Below, piece by piece: positions 27,104 through 37,399 of a stretch of 64,000 nucleotides of DNA. Under the pieces are notes generated by a model that was not told the DNA's origin, did not search any database, and was given only the letters and a program-made list of their open reading frames with translations. The position numbers and the translations under genes were made by a program. Each line of letters begins with the position of its first letter. Within the stretch, counting starts at the first letter, position 1. Source of the stretch: Paramacrobiotus metropolitanus (Eukaryota; Tardigrada; Eutardigrada; Parachela; Macrobiotidae); contig NW_026570304.1 in the NCBI RefSeq assembly GCF_019649055.1, positions 186,001 to 250,000 on the forward strand. Direction: 5' to 3'.

Positions 27104-27175
27104 TTTAGTAGCACCTAATTAGTGACACCTAATTAGTGGCACCTAGACATAACTGACTATGTGCTATATTAAAAC
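27104..27175. repeat. Right copy of flank repeat
   Basis: Contains CACCTAATTAGTG twice, then GGCACCTAGACATAACTGACT as at 17,914. It begins immediately at the TCTC terminus. Confidence 0.7.
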
Positions 27176-27429
27176 GTGGACTGTATGTATTGTTTGTATT
27201 ACGATATTACCCGAAAATCCAAATGAGCAGATGTTGTTTAATCAGTATCTTTCTGTGACGTTCTGCGAGCGCAGCTAGTTGATAACGTACTACGGTGTGG
27301 GATTTTTGCCGGACATTACAGAGTGGAGCGTTGTTATTAATAGCCGGCACCGTAAATGCACGGTCGCTAAACTAACTGTCCTGGTTTTGACCAGTACATC
27401 TGTGAATGATAAATACTAAGTACTTTGTC

Positions 27430-28540
27430 ACTTCTGTTTGCAACTGAAACATGTTTCCTCTGTGGTTTGCCAACGTTTACTTTCTTCGGCCGTACACGAA
27501 CCACTTGAGAATACCAGAAGTACGAATATAACCCTATCAATCAAAGATAAGCGATCGGTATTTTCCCAACGAATTTGCCTTGCCTTAAAGTTCTGTCGGA
27601 AGGACAACGTAGCTTGGACCCTGCCAGTTTGCTTCTGCGCAAAATAAGCACAATTTGTGGCCAGAAAGTTTATCGCGAAATGGACAATAACTCAATAAAT
27701 CATCCGTCCATCTTCCCAACGTATACGCAGTTGTACATCCCACGGACGTATACCAAAAAGGCGAACTCCCTAGGTCAATTTGACACTGCATCAACATTCA
27801 ACAGCAAGATCGAACAATATTTTCCGGCGAATAAAGCCTGCGACAGTGGCCAACTACACTTCTACGTGCCTTTCAGGAAAATCCATTACCTCAGTTACCT
27901 GCGACAACGGGATTTGATTCTCCCACCGCGTGTGCAGTAAGCAAACTTCAACGGTTTTACTGTCACGCACGGTGCTAGTACTAAACTTTTTTCGGTAATC
28001 GTTAGCGCCGGTTGCAACTGTGGCTTGCGCTTTCTTTATGCAGGCAATTCGTGTTTTTACTGCTTCAGAAAGTTAAAGCGGAGGTAAGACCGAAAATAAT
28101 TCAGATCTGGCAGGAGGCAGCGTATTCCATGGTACATAATTACATTCCATCAGTTTTGGGCGTGCTCCGTGTCCGTGAGTACGACATAGCCACGAAAAAC
28201 CCACATAGAGCCATGATGGCAGAAAGCATGTTTTGTAACATATATTTTGCAACCTATTGGGAGAACACTGCACCGATATTCTTTGCTCAGCCCGGTGGCA
28301 CGGAGATCCTTCCAAAATTGCCGTCATCGCGCAAGTATTCGTATTTCCCAGCAAATTTTGCATTAATTTTTTCTGCAGATTTTTGGCTAAAATAGGTAAT
28401 TTTAACAGGAATACCGCAGACGAACGGAAATGCGCGAAGTTTATTAACCTTGTAAGCCGTAATCCATGGTCATATCTGTATGATGGACGAACGAAGCCGA
28501 CGATTATGGCTATTTACCTGTTTAGCGAATGCTAGAACAA
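27430..28540 (+). other. Two open frames, unrecognised
   Basis: Frames of 121 codons (27,575-27,940) and 127 codons (28,012-28,395) follow each other on the plus strand. The first has fairly protein-like text (IYIPRTYTKKANSLGQF and RKIHYLSYLRQRD). No domain was recognised; overlapping minus-strand frames of 70-96 codons are of similar quality. Possibly exons of an unknown gene. Confidence 0.25.
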
Positions 28541-28549
28541 CCGCAGAAC

Positions 28550-29640
28550 AACGGATACAGAACAACAGGGAAGCGCGCTTATTTGTTTGATAAGTAACAA
28601 TTCTAAGAAATATACTTTCGTTCATAAGAAAATCAAACACCCGGAGTTAAGTCTTATTTAGCATTAGTGAGAATAACTTCGTCTGTAAGAAAGCTGCGCG
28701 CAAATATCAACTCAATTGGCTCCAATAAAACCAGAATACACAAAGAATGCAAATCGGTATCAATGTCGCATCGCTATCCGTATTCAATATGCACAACAAA
28801 CCTGATAGTACCAAAATCTATTTAATTCAGCTGTGGCGTCTACCTATGTATATCGATGTTGTTTTAAAACAGATATCAGTAATCAAACATAAGGTTCTCA
28901 CCATGAAAGGTTGTTAAAATTACCAATTGAATTTAGAATCAAAAGTCATGGGTTTGTCTTTACCAAATTACAAGTCCCCTAGTCGATGCTTGAGGGCTTA
29001 TTTCATGGTGGATGCATTATATATTAAAAGATGATGCCTCAGTTATTGAGTAGCATTCATGATTACTTTGAAAACATAATGAACACATTTATTAACAGTT
29101 GGAAAGTACTCGTATGTTGTGAAAACTAAATCTCTGTTGCATCTTTAATTATAGTATTAATTAATATGCGGGCGTTACATGTACATGTATGTGCATATCG
29201 CATGGAATTTATCAGACGGAAATGCCGAAATGCTAGCCGCAAAAAACTATTAAGCAATAATAACAAACCATCGTTGCCTGCAACTTGCTAGTGCAACAGA
29301 GTATGAACAGCGAGAATGAAATACGAGTAATATCCCCCGAATTCTCGCACAGGGATAGATACACAAGAACATCATGGTTTTCATTGCATATGTTTTGCTT
29401 GCGCATTGTATTATTTTTTCGGCACTGAATAATTTTGCGTGTAACATTTAAATTAGACGCTTAATCTGTTTGAAGCAGTTAGGCGTTAACGGTTAAAAAT
29501 ATGTCAGTAGTTAAAAGTTAATGTACGTGCTGGAGTGAATGTATATCCAACGCCATGGAGCACAAAATATCAGTTATGCATGCGAGTATACATAGCGCTA
29601 TTTCCGTTACATATTATACAATATGCGATAACTATGCATC
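28550..29640. other. AT-rich, no recognised gene
   Basis: Short frames only. Nothing repeated elsewhere in the window was noticed. Confidence 0.5.
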
Positions 29641-29652
29641 TGTATCTCAGCA

Positions 29653-29661
29653 TTTCTGAAC
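29653..29661. repeat. Left 9-bp target-site duplication TTTCTGAAC
   Basis: Identical to 30516-30524 and adjacent to the left GGCC terminus. Confidence 0.8.
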
Positions 29662-30515
29662 GGCCAATGTCAAAACGCCGGCCGAATTTCCTGCCGACCG
29701 AATTTTTGTGTGGTCAAAACGCCGACCGAATTTCCTGCCGGCAGAATTTTTGGTGGTGAAAATGCCGGCCGAATTTCTTGTGGTCAAAACACCGGCAGCA
29801 CTTTTTCAACATTTTCATCTTCTAGTATAGTCATATTTCAAGTATTGTAAAAATAGTACCTGACACACACGGTCTATTACTAGCGCTGATATAAGTGCAG
29901 TCTCTTTATCGGCACGCTTTTGGTGCTGCATTGACAGCTTGCACATAAAGCTCGAAAGAAAACACAAAGGGCGTGCAAAAAGAGACAAACAAGGTGTACA
30001 ACAATGCTACTGCGGCAATAACGCCAAAGTGTGAGTTAGTCTAATCGCACCTGAGATGAGTAAAAACTAAGCCAGGATTGCTGCAGGTTTAATAGGCGCT
30101 ATTATTACATCCAAACTACGCTAAATGCAGTTTTTTTTAACATGTGTTAAATTTATATATGATGATCTTATATGCCCACATCCAATGCTTCCCTGTTTAT
30201 CTGAATGGAGCACTGCGGCGGTATGTCGACAGAAATTGTAGACCAAACCGAAAGACGAAATTATGATAACAGTACATAAAGCTTTGTTATACACCGCTTG
30301 GAAAGTGTACCCCGATGCAGCCTGCCGGTACTATTTTTTTTACTATTTTTACTTAAAGTTGAAAAAGATGACAAAATTCTGCCGGCGTTTTGACCACAAG
30401 AAATTCGGCCGGCGTTTTCACCACCAAAAATTCTGTCGGCAGGAAATTCGGTCGGCGTTTCGACCACACAAAAATTCGGTCAGCAGGAAATTCGGCCGGC
30501 GTTTTGACATTGGCC
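29662..30515. mobile_element. Second fold-back element, GGCC ends, 9-bp TSD
   Basis: The arms 29662-29820 and about 30357-30515 are reverse complements (GGCCAATGTCAAAACGCCGG... to ...GACATTGGCC) around a 535-base spacer. TTTCTGAAC flanks both ends (29653-29661 and 30516-30524). Each arm has three degenerate units of CGGCCGAATTTCCTGCCG plus a TGTGGTC linker. The element interrupts a copy of the dispersed repeat seen intact at about 36,510-36,570, which gives an empty-site comparison. No transposase frame, so non-autonomous. Same end style (GGCC, 9-bp duplication) as the element at 8,792. Confidence 0.87.
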
Positions 30516-30524
30516 TTTCTGAAC
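30516..30524. repeat. Right 9-bp target-site duplication TTTCTGAAC
   Basis: Identical to 29653-29661. The sequence then continues into the dispersed repeat (TTGTTAGCTGCACTTAAAG). Confidence 0.8.
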
Positions 30525-30650
30525 AGCATATATATTGTTAGCTGCACTTAAAGAAAGAAATTTTGTACTTTGAATACTTGTAAGGTTTGGCCACTGCGCC
30601 GCATAACATGTATTTAAAACAAAGTGCCATGCTATACTGTCAATGCAAAC
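30525..30650 (+). repeat. Dispersed repeat copy 1 (split by the fold-back element)
   Basis: Matches 36,545-36,665 (GTTAGCTGCACT, AAGAAAGAAATTTTGT, GGTTTGGCCA, TGTATTTAAAAC) on the same strand, and 47,160-47,260 inverted. Confidence 0.75.
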
Positions 30651-30659
30651 AGAGTAACA

Positions 30660-31930
30660 TAATTTGATTACAGGTCAACAAAAATCGAAATCTAGTAAAA
30701 CCATTCTAGGAAAGATAATACAAATATTATCCCCTCTCCCGTTCACTGGCAAGTGGCACTCAGCATTATTACAGTTATACAGAATGTTTGCGTGCCACAT
30801 ATGCCTGTTCCGAAGATTTTGATAAACATCGTTTTAGCCTTTTTCACTTGTACGCCCACTGACGGATGATTTAACGGTCTTCTTAGATCAATTCATTTAC
30901 GCCTTAAAAAATCACCATTCCCTCATCTGATACATCATAATGCGATCGCAGTCGACCACGTCTGCAACCAAGCCGTGGCATTCAAAAACGGGAACAGTCA
31001 ACACTGTATGCAGCCGACGTAATCAGCCAGGCGCAGTGCGCGTCACTCTGGAAGCGCTAGGCGCTTAATCCGACACAATCAGACTCGATCCGTCCACTGT
31101 GGGGCGCTTCACTGGCTCGCGCAGTCGTCGAGGGATCAGCACGCATTGGCAGCTGCGCACTATTGAATGTTCACATATTATTCGTGCGCGTTACGCCACG
31201 CCATCATCGCCGCTCAAACTTCCTTCCACGAACTCCGACTCGACACCCATTTAAAACCCGCGCCCCGCATCGATCTACTGCATCCCTACTGATATTCGCT
31301 TAGGCGACTGCTCTCTTGCCGCCACCAACCCGTTACTTCCGGGCGACGATTACTCGGTTGCATTTTCCTTCAATTCAGCACGCCGCATGATCCCAACAAT
31401 TCAGAGAATCGCCGGGGAAAACTGCGGTGAGGAAATAGCGGAGATACTCAGACGAAGGTCGCATGTAACCTTTTGACAAAGACGCAACCAGTACGGCCTA
31501 TGGCGATTGTTGCATAACTGAAGAAAGCACTTGACTAATGGTAAAGGTTACAAGGAAGCTAAAGGGTACACGGAAATAACAGGAACACTGCCAATATCGC
31601 TGACGGGCAACAGCCAAACTGGGAAAGAAACCACAAATGTTCTCGTCTAACGCGGTATTAATTTAACAGAAAAAAACCCTAACTGAATTCCTATAATTAT
31701 GAAAAGCCAAAAAACCTAACGCCAATAAACACGAAGAAAACTGCAAAAGTAGCAACTTCTTATTATGCACGTCTTATCTTTAGCAAACTTTTTAAAGTAT
31801 ACTCTTCCCAGTTTTGTCTAAGAACAGTATCATCAAGCGAGAAGAAAAACGGTGGAGAAGAAAATGACACTGGAGGCGAACGTTCTATGAAAAACCAGGA
31901 AAAGATAACGTACCCTACTATCGGCAGTAA
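30660..31930. other. No recognised gene
   Basis: 30,665-30,715 (GGTCAACAAAAATCGAAATCTAGTAAAA) has a direct partner near 50,660-50,700. The rest is mixed composition with no convincing frame. Confidence 0.45.
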
Positions 31931-31989
31931 GTCGGATGCTCCTTCGTTAATAAGTTAGGATGATGGATGGGTGCTGACCTGGTTGGTGA

Positions 31990-32180
31990 CGGAGGCGAAG
32001 AGGACAGCCAGAAGCAGAAGCAGTAGTCGGCGTAGTCGCCGACCCGCTGGCTCTCGCTGTGCACCGCGCACCGGCAGGCCATGAAGGAGGACGGGCAGGG
32101 AGGCGGCGAAGTTTTCCCGTTGGTCTCGATGAAGTCGTGTGGGGTGATGGATGTCCGGTCGATGGGGTGCTCGCGGGAGC
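31990..32180 (-). repeat. Inverted repeat with coding-like text, copy 1
   Basis: Minus-strand text ITPHDFIETNGKTSPPPCPSS and SESQRVGDYADYC is conserved in copy 2 at 33,942-34,085 on the plus strand (ITPHVFIETNGK..., SESQRIGDYADC). Protein unrecognised. The copies face each other around the ABCC remnant. Confidence 0.7.
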
Positions 32181-32419
32181 GACGGATCCGTGCCTGCAAT
32201 AATCACACAGTAATCCATATTTTCATCATTCGACTACGATCTGCACCGATGCGTTGCGCTGCCAAATGATTTTAAATTAATGTTGAATGTCACGGGAAAA
32301 GAGACATGCATGGACCACTTGATCAAATACAGCAACACATTTAACTAAAAACTTTAATCAGAATTATGCCCAATTTCTCATCGTACCAAAAAGGTTACAA
32401 CAGTGCATGCGACATACTA

Positions 32420-33320
32420 TGAATTTCTTCGCTCTGGCCACAACGATAAAGTTCAGTAGAACGATGAAGATCAGGGTGAAGAAGCCGGCCAAGGACATAT
32501 TGCCACAGGAAGTGCATCATCACCATGGCGGTCACCGGCGTATTCCAAACATAATGGTGATAGTAGAGGAAATCGATCGGAGATGCGTTGTGTATCGGTC
32601 GTTAACATGTTGCATGCATTACCGACACGGTACTGGCGCTTGGATGAATTAGCCAGAAATAATGCCTATAAATAACAATTATTCCGTCTGATCAGATTCT
32701 TAACAATAAACTGCTTTATGCACAGGCAAATAAAACAAATAAAAAACTGCAATATACCGCAGTTACACAGAATTATCGTATGCGGCTTAACGCGCATAAA
32801 ACATAACATTTATACAGAAAAAATTAAGCACAGTTATGTATTGAACATATACCGCAGCTATAAAGAATTTTATGTGCAAGTACGAGTACATTATCGAAAA
32901 CTGTAAATACGTACGTAGAAAAAAATCAGGGCCAGTTGACTATTGAACATATACCTTTTCATAGATCATGGCGGAAAGAGGTGAACGAATTCGCATACCA
33001 CAGCGGCTAGTGGAGTTATTCATCATTCCGAACGTGATACTCTGCACCGCCACCATCAGGAACAAAATGGTGGCCAGCACGCAACCTTTCCGCTGGAGTG
33101 GCAGTCAACTGGATAATCTGACTGCTAAAATACTGGGGTTGTGCAGTTCAGTATAACAGTAGGCAAATAACTGAGCAACAACATACCCAACGAGCAGCGG
33201 AACGAGGACCATAATGCCATCGGGGAATGACCTTGAAAAATGCCGATTGCCCGAAGAGCGGCCAGGATGTCTTGTAGAGAGCTGATACTAGCGACGGTGT
33301 CTCAAGGCGACCGCCCGATG
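32420..33320 (-). pseudogene. ABCC (MRP-type) ABC transporter remnant
   Basis: Three exon pieces of the first transmembrane domain lie in order on the minus strand. At about 33,312-33,180: SLVSALYKTSWPLFGQSAFFKVI then DGIMVLVPLLVG. At about 33,085-32,958: KGCVLATILFLMVAVQS and GMRIRSPLSAMIYEK before a GTATAT donor. At about 32,590-32,420: DFLYYHHYVWNTPVTAMV, then SLAGFFTLIFIVLLNFIVV and ARAKKF. These match the ABCC pattern of an intracellular Leu/Phe-rich start, TM helix, GMRxRxxLxxxIYxK loop and next helix pair. Frames break at the G-run 33222-33225, before KGC, before DFLYY and after LWQYV. No nucleotide-binding domain is present. ABCC exporters move organic anions and conjugates; this copy cannot. 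Confidence 0.8.
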
Positions 33321-33941
33321 AGTTGGTCAGGTTAGCACGACGACGGTTGGTACGGACGGTGTGACCACTGGCTTCCGACTGGGCAATCGCTGTAGTACCT
33401 GTCCAACTCAACAAACTAATTCCGAAATGGTTTACGGACAGCAAATGCTGTAACAGGCAAAAAAATTTTGAAATGCACAATTGCGAATTAAATTTCAAGT
33501 TATTATTCGTGTTAGAGGTGTTTTCCAGTTTTTACAAGGCCGCGTTATGGACATCATGCCATTCTACTACAACTTTCTACTGCTTTATCCACAAATTTGA
33601 ATAAACTGCATCTCAACACGAGGAAAAAAGTGTGCAAACGAATTCTTAAAATGCTGCATTTTCTAAAAATTGCGGGAAAATTCCTTTACAGCAAAAAGCA
33701 GCAGCTTCAGACTCCCCTAACGCAGTAAGAGTAATTTATGTAAGACAACGGATGCGAGAGTGTCTCCTATATTTCTTCCCCGGTAGCCGAAGTGTTTGCG
33801 CCACGCCTTGGTCAGCTCATTGTCCCTGGTATTCGGTGCGCTCTTCCGGTAACAAATCCCAGATATCGTCTTTCAGCAACTGCCGTTTCCATGCAGTCCT
33901 CATCAATCTGTAAAAATTCCAAATTATTTAAATGTTTACAC

Positions 33942-34085
33942 CCCATCCACCGGACATCCATCACCCCACACGTCTTCATCGAGACCAACGGGAAAACTTC
34001 GCCGCCTCCCTGCCCGTCCTCCTTCATGGCCTCCCGATGCGCGGTGGCCAGCGAGAGCCAGCGGATCGGCGACTACGCCGACTGC
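33942..34085 (+). repeat. Inverted repeat with coding-like text, copy 2
   Basis: Reverse complement of about 32,025-32,170, with protein-level conservation described for copy 1. Confidence 0.7.
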
Positions 34086-34184
34086 CAAATGCAGGGCAGC
34101 AGCGAGGTCAGACTCGGTTCGAAGTACAAATCAGTATGATTATATCAAGCTGGTCAGTAGCTGCTAGGTCAAGTAGGAATTTTG

Positions 34185-34325
34185 CGCTCTTTTGCACTTC
34201 TCCCCGCCGACACAAGCACATGCGACAAGGTTGTAACGCATAGCTTGAACCGACGCGATATCTCCGCCAGACTGACATTGTCGTCGACCAGTTGAATAAT
34301 GACTTCCCGGGCGTCGGTAGTTTTT
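34185..34325 (-). pseudogene. Paired-type helix-turn-helix fragment, transposase-like
   Basis: The minus strand reads DAREVIIQLVDDNVSLAEISRR then FKLCVTTLSHVLVSAG. This has the shape of the N-terminal paired/Tc1-mariner helix-turn-helix (hxxIIxLxxxxxSxxEIxRRFxxxxxTxxxIL). It is a single exon-size piece with no DDE domain nearby, probably a relic of a Tc1/mariner-type transposase or a domesticated derivative. Confidence 0.45.
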
Positions 34326-34489
34326 GTGGTAAATACTTTCTAATACCTTAAAATAATTATTACTCTGAATTCGAAAAACCCCCAAGAAAATACATGAACT
34401 TTGACGTTGGATGTTACTATCGTAAATATAATACACTCGTATAATTACGTATTACGTATAAAGATATTGTACAAGCTTGCATTAACTAG

Positions 34490-36760
34490 TAATTCTTGCC
34501 TGACTGAACAACAGCATTATTCCAGCTTAATTCATGTTGTTTTTGTTTAGCAGTCCATTCTGATAGTTTATATTAATATTCCGATCTAAGCAATATTATT
34601 TTTCCAGGAATGAACGATGCCGATATATACGCGCAAACGATTTATTTTAACAGGATTTAATTTATTTTTTCAGCACATTTTTATGGAAGCGAAAAACACT
34701 GTGCCGGTAATAATGGCCCACAGCGTTAGTATTAGATACATAAAGGCATAAATGCATAAAATAAGCCTGTGCATAAATAAACGAGATAGGTTCATTTTGC
34801 AATTATGCATAAATCGTCCTTAACCGGAAGTACGAGCCTTCACTGCGGCGCACCGGGAGTACGCTCCTTCTCCTCCGGAAACGACACCCGCGGATTTTCC
34901 TCCCAATAGATCCGACATCCGCTTGCCCTTCCCGCCATTGACCAGGACCCCGACGCCGCTGCCCGCCAAGGCCATGGAGCTCTGACGGCGCGGCGGGATG
35001 TACTCACTGGGCCACACCGTGCTGCGGCGGTGCAGGAAGCGCCCATCCATTGTATCACACCGCATCTCCACCTCCATCTGGGAGGGCCGCTGCGACATGC
35101 TGCAGGCGAAGCCGTTGCTATGGATGTCTAGGGTTGGCTAGGGATCTAGGGATGTCGTCGGCCGGGAGGGTGGGGGGGTGGACACTGACGCGTTGCAATA
35201 AACTGGCCACGGTCAGGAAGAGATTGGAGCACGCCACCCGGTCCCCGATGGACGCCCGCGCTCCGGCGGTGAAGGCCATGAAGACCCCCGGGACACGCAG
35301 CTGTTTGTCGACGGTGAAGCGTACTGAAATTGGGGGAAGGGCCTTCTAAAAATTTGGGTCGTAGTGGATCGAGAACAAATGCGCCATCAGCTAGGTCCCG
35401 AAGAACACAGTAAAGGTAACCACTTCCGGTTTCCGTTATATAAGTACGCAGACAAGTGACCTTTGGGGATGGCGTAATCGGCGATGTTGGTGTCCTCCTC
35501 CATGTAGTGCCCACTGAGCCCGCCCGGGAGCATGCGCATCGTCTCCAGCACCCCCGCTTGTACCTACAGCGTGGTATCAACGGTGACCTTGGTATATAAG
35601 GCGAACGCCGGTGGCTTCGTACGGGAGGACGTCGCGGTAGTCCAGCTTGATGGGCGTGTTGCAGCCGACCATCTCGCCGATTTCTATCTGCATGCGGTAC
35701 TGCATATCCGGCTTACGCAGCAGTATCGCTAACTGCCTGTGTAACGATTATTCTAGTATAGCAAGCGTATTATTACATACTCGTGTTTAATACGATTTTA
35801 GATTGAATCCGTTGTCCCTAAACCATTAACTGGATTTCCGATGGGCAACATCCGTGATTTCGCCAATCGGAAGGAAGGCAGCGAATCTCCGGGGACCGCC
35901 GCGCAACCGGCGGGGCCGGTATCAATCCTGCCCATCTAGTTAATCTCCATCTGCAGGCGCTTCTGCACACATCCGGTTTGCTCAGCAATATTGCTAACAA
36001 CCTGTGCAGTTGTTTGATACGATTTTTTAAATTGAATCCGCTGTCCCTAAACCAATAAATGGATTTCCGATAGACAATATCTGTGATTCTGCCATTTGGA
36101 AAGCACCGCTGACGTCGGCACTCTCAAACCGTCTCTCAAACCGTCGGCTCTCTCAATTCGAGCCGGAAGGCCGCGAATGTCCGGAGACCGCCGCGCCACC
36201 GGCGGGGCCGACCATGCCCCTTCATGCGACGCGTAATGCCGGAAGTCGCCGGCAAGCAGCCAAGCCCCGGAAGCACAGGACCCAGCGAAATGCTGCCGTG
36301 AACGGTGCGCAGCGTGCGACCATCATCGGCAGCGTGTTCGAGGAAGATAGTCACGGTATGACCATGGCCACTGCATTCGGCGTGGGAGTGCGACGCCCAT
36401 AAGCAGAGGACGCTGTCCTCTGGCAGAAGTAAGATTCTGCCTTGTTTTGGTGAATTGGTCAGGCTGCGGTATGCTTTAATCCAGGAGCTCTATTCAGCAG
36501 TACTTTTACGATAACAACTGTGCATCTGTATCCCAGTACTCCTGAACAGTATTTACTGTTAGCTGCACTGGAAGAAAGAAATTTTGTCCATTGAATAATT
36601 GTATGGTTTGGCCAATGTGCCGCATCCAGCATATTATGTTATGTATTTAAAACATAGTACTACCGGCACGTATATTACCATGTTAATGTACACCGTGATT
36701 CAAGATACAATTTTACAGTACTTCCGATCGGGTAAACATACATTTTGAAGTGATCCTTCT
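34490..36760. repeat. Large inverted-repeat arm A (P450 unit)
   Basis: Arm A is the reverse complement of 47,040-48,500 over most of its length, including noncoding parts (GGATTTCCGAT, ACTCGTGTTTAATACGATTTTA, TCTAGTATAGCAAGCGTA). About 520 bases (roughly 35,065-35,585) are missing from arm B. Confidence 0.8.
34830..36360 (-). pseudogene. Cytochrome P450 remnant A, heme-ligand Cys replaced by Ser
   Basis: P450s are membrane-bound heme mono-oxygenases. In minus-strand order: a helix-I/J-type piece LRKPDMQYRMQIEI then NTPIKLDYRDVLPY (about 35,745-35,625); the K-helix VLETMRM with the ExxR motif at 35,534-35,545; then HYMEEDTNIADYAIPKG before a likely donor near 35,450. The heme-binding segment FTAGARASIGDRVA lies near 35,273-35,232. 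The family pattern is FxxGxRxCxG; the codon at 35,250-35,252 is TCC (Ser) where the invariant Cys thiolate should be, a one-base change from Cys. TAG ends the frame at about 35,124. Upstream text near 36,300-36,230 (GPVLPGLGCLPA) could be the proline-rich N-terminal hinge. Frames also break between the J and K pieces. Non-functional as a mono-oxygenase. Confidence 0.83.
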
Positions 36761-36945
36761 GAAGTACCGGGGTAGTAATACCGCTGCTCACTTTAATTCC
36801 TTCTTTATTACCTTGAATGTTACGTTATAACGATAGACGCACACTTTTTTGGTGCACCAAGATTTTTTACATTTGTTATGACATTTATTACCCCTCATTA
36901 ACAATTTTTATTTATTGCTATGCATGTATCGTTGAAAAGTTTTAT
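36700..36945 (+). repeat. Dispersed repeat copy 2
   Basis: Direct copy at about 41,080-41,320, sharing AAAGTGATCCTTCTGAA, CCGGGGTAGTA, ACCTTGAATGTTACGT and CCCCTCATTAACAATTTTTA. Confidence 0.85.
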
Positions 36946-37115
36946 GACTCCAAAACTAATTACACTAATAACTTTAAAATAGAAAAAAAATGTTGCCGGT
37001 TGCATACAGATTATCAAGTGTCTCTTTCGCCGGCTAGTGCTCAAGCTTCTGGTCAGGTGAAATCGACGGGGAACTAGTGCAACTTTCAGCTGTCGTGCTT
37101 GCTGAATTGTCGAAG

Positions 37116-37340
37116 TTACACTACTGTCAACCGTATGCTCCGTTTTTCAGGTTGTATCGGCGATTCGATGGTGCCCGTTGTAGTACTTTTTGTTGGTCGC
37201 ATGTCTGCTGCAGTTGTAGACTGCGGTGTTGTTGTCGTATCGGTCGTGGTGGTTTCGGTGGTATCCATTTTGTTGCACTTGCCTTCCGTTGTGAACTCTG
37301 TCTGTATTTTGTAGTCAGGAGGACTGCTGGCGGTTCTACT
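37116..37340 (-). pseudogene. Ser/Thr-rich mucin-like fragment
   Basis: An open minus-strand frame ending at TAA 37,116 reads EFTTEGKCNKMDTTETTTTD and continues with more Thr runs (TTTTPQSTT, STTTGTIES). The plus-strand fragment at 41,330-41,602 has similar composition. The short sequence ACTCTGTAGTGTATAGTGTAT occurs near both in opposite orientation. Thr-rich spacers are common in secreted mucins and surface proteins. No signal peptide or membrane segment is visible. Confidence 0.4.
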
Positions 37341-37399
37341 TTCCTATACTATTGTATATACACTATACACTACAGAGTGCTATTGTCGGTTATTTCAAA

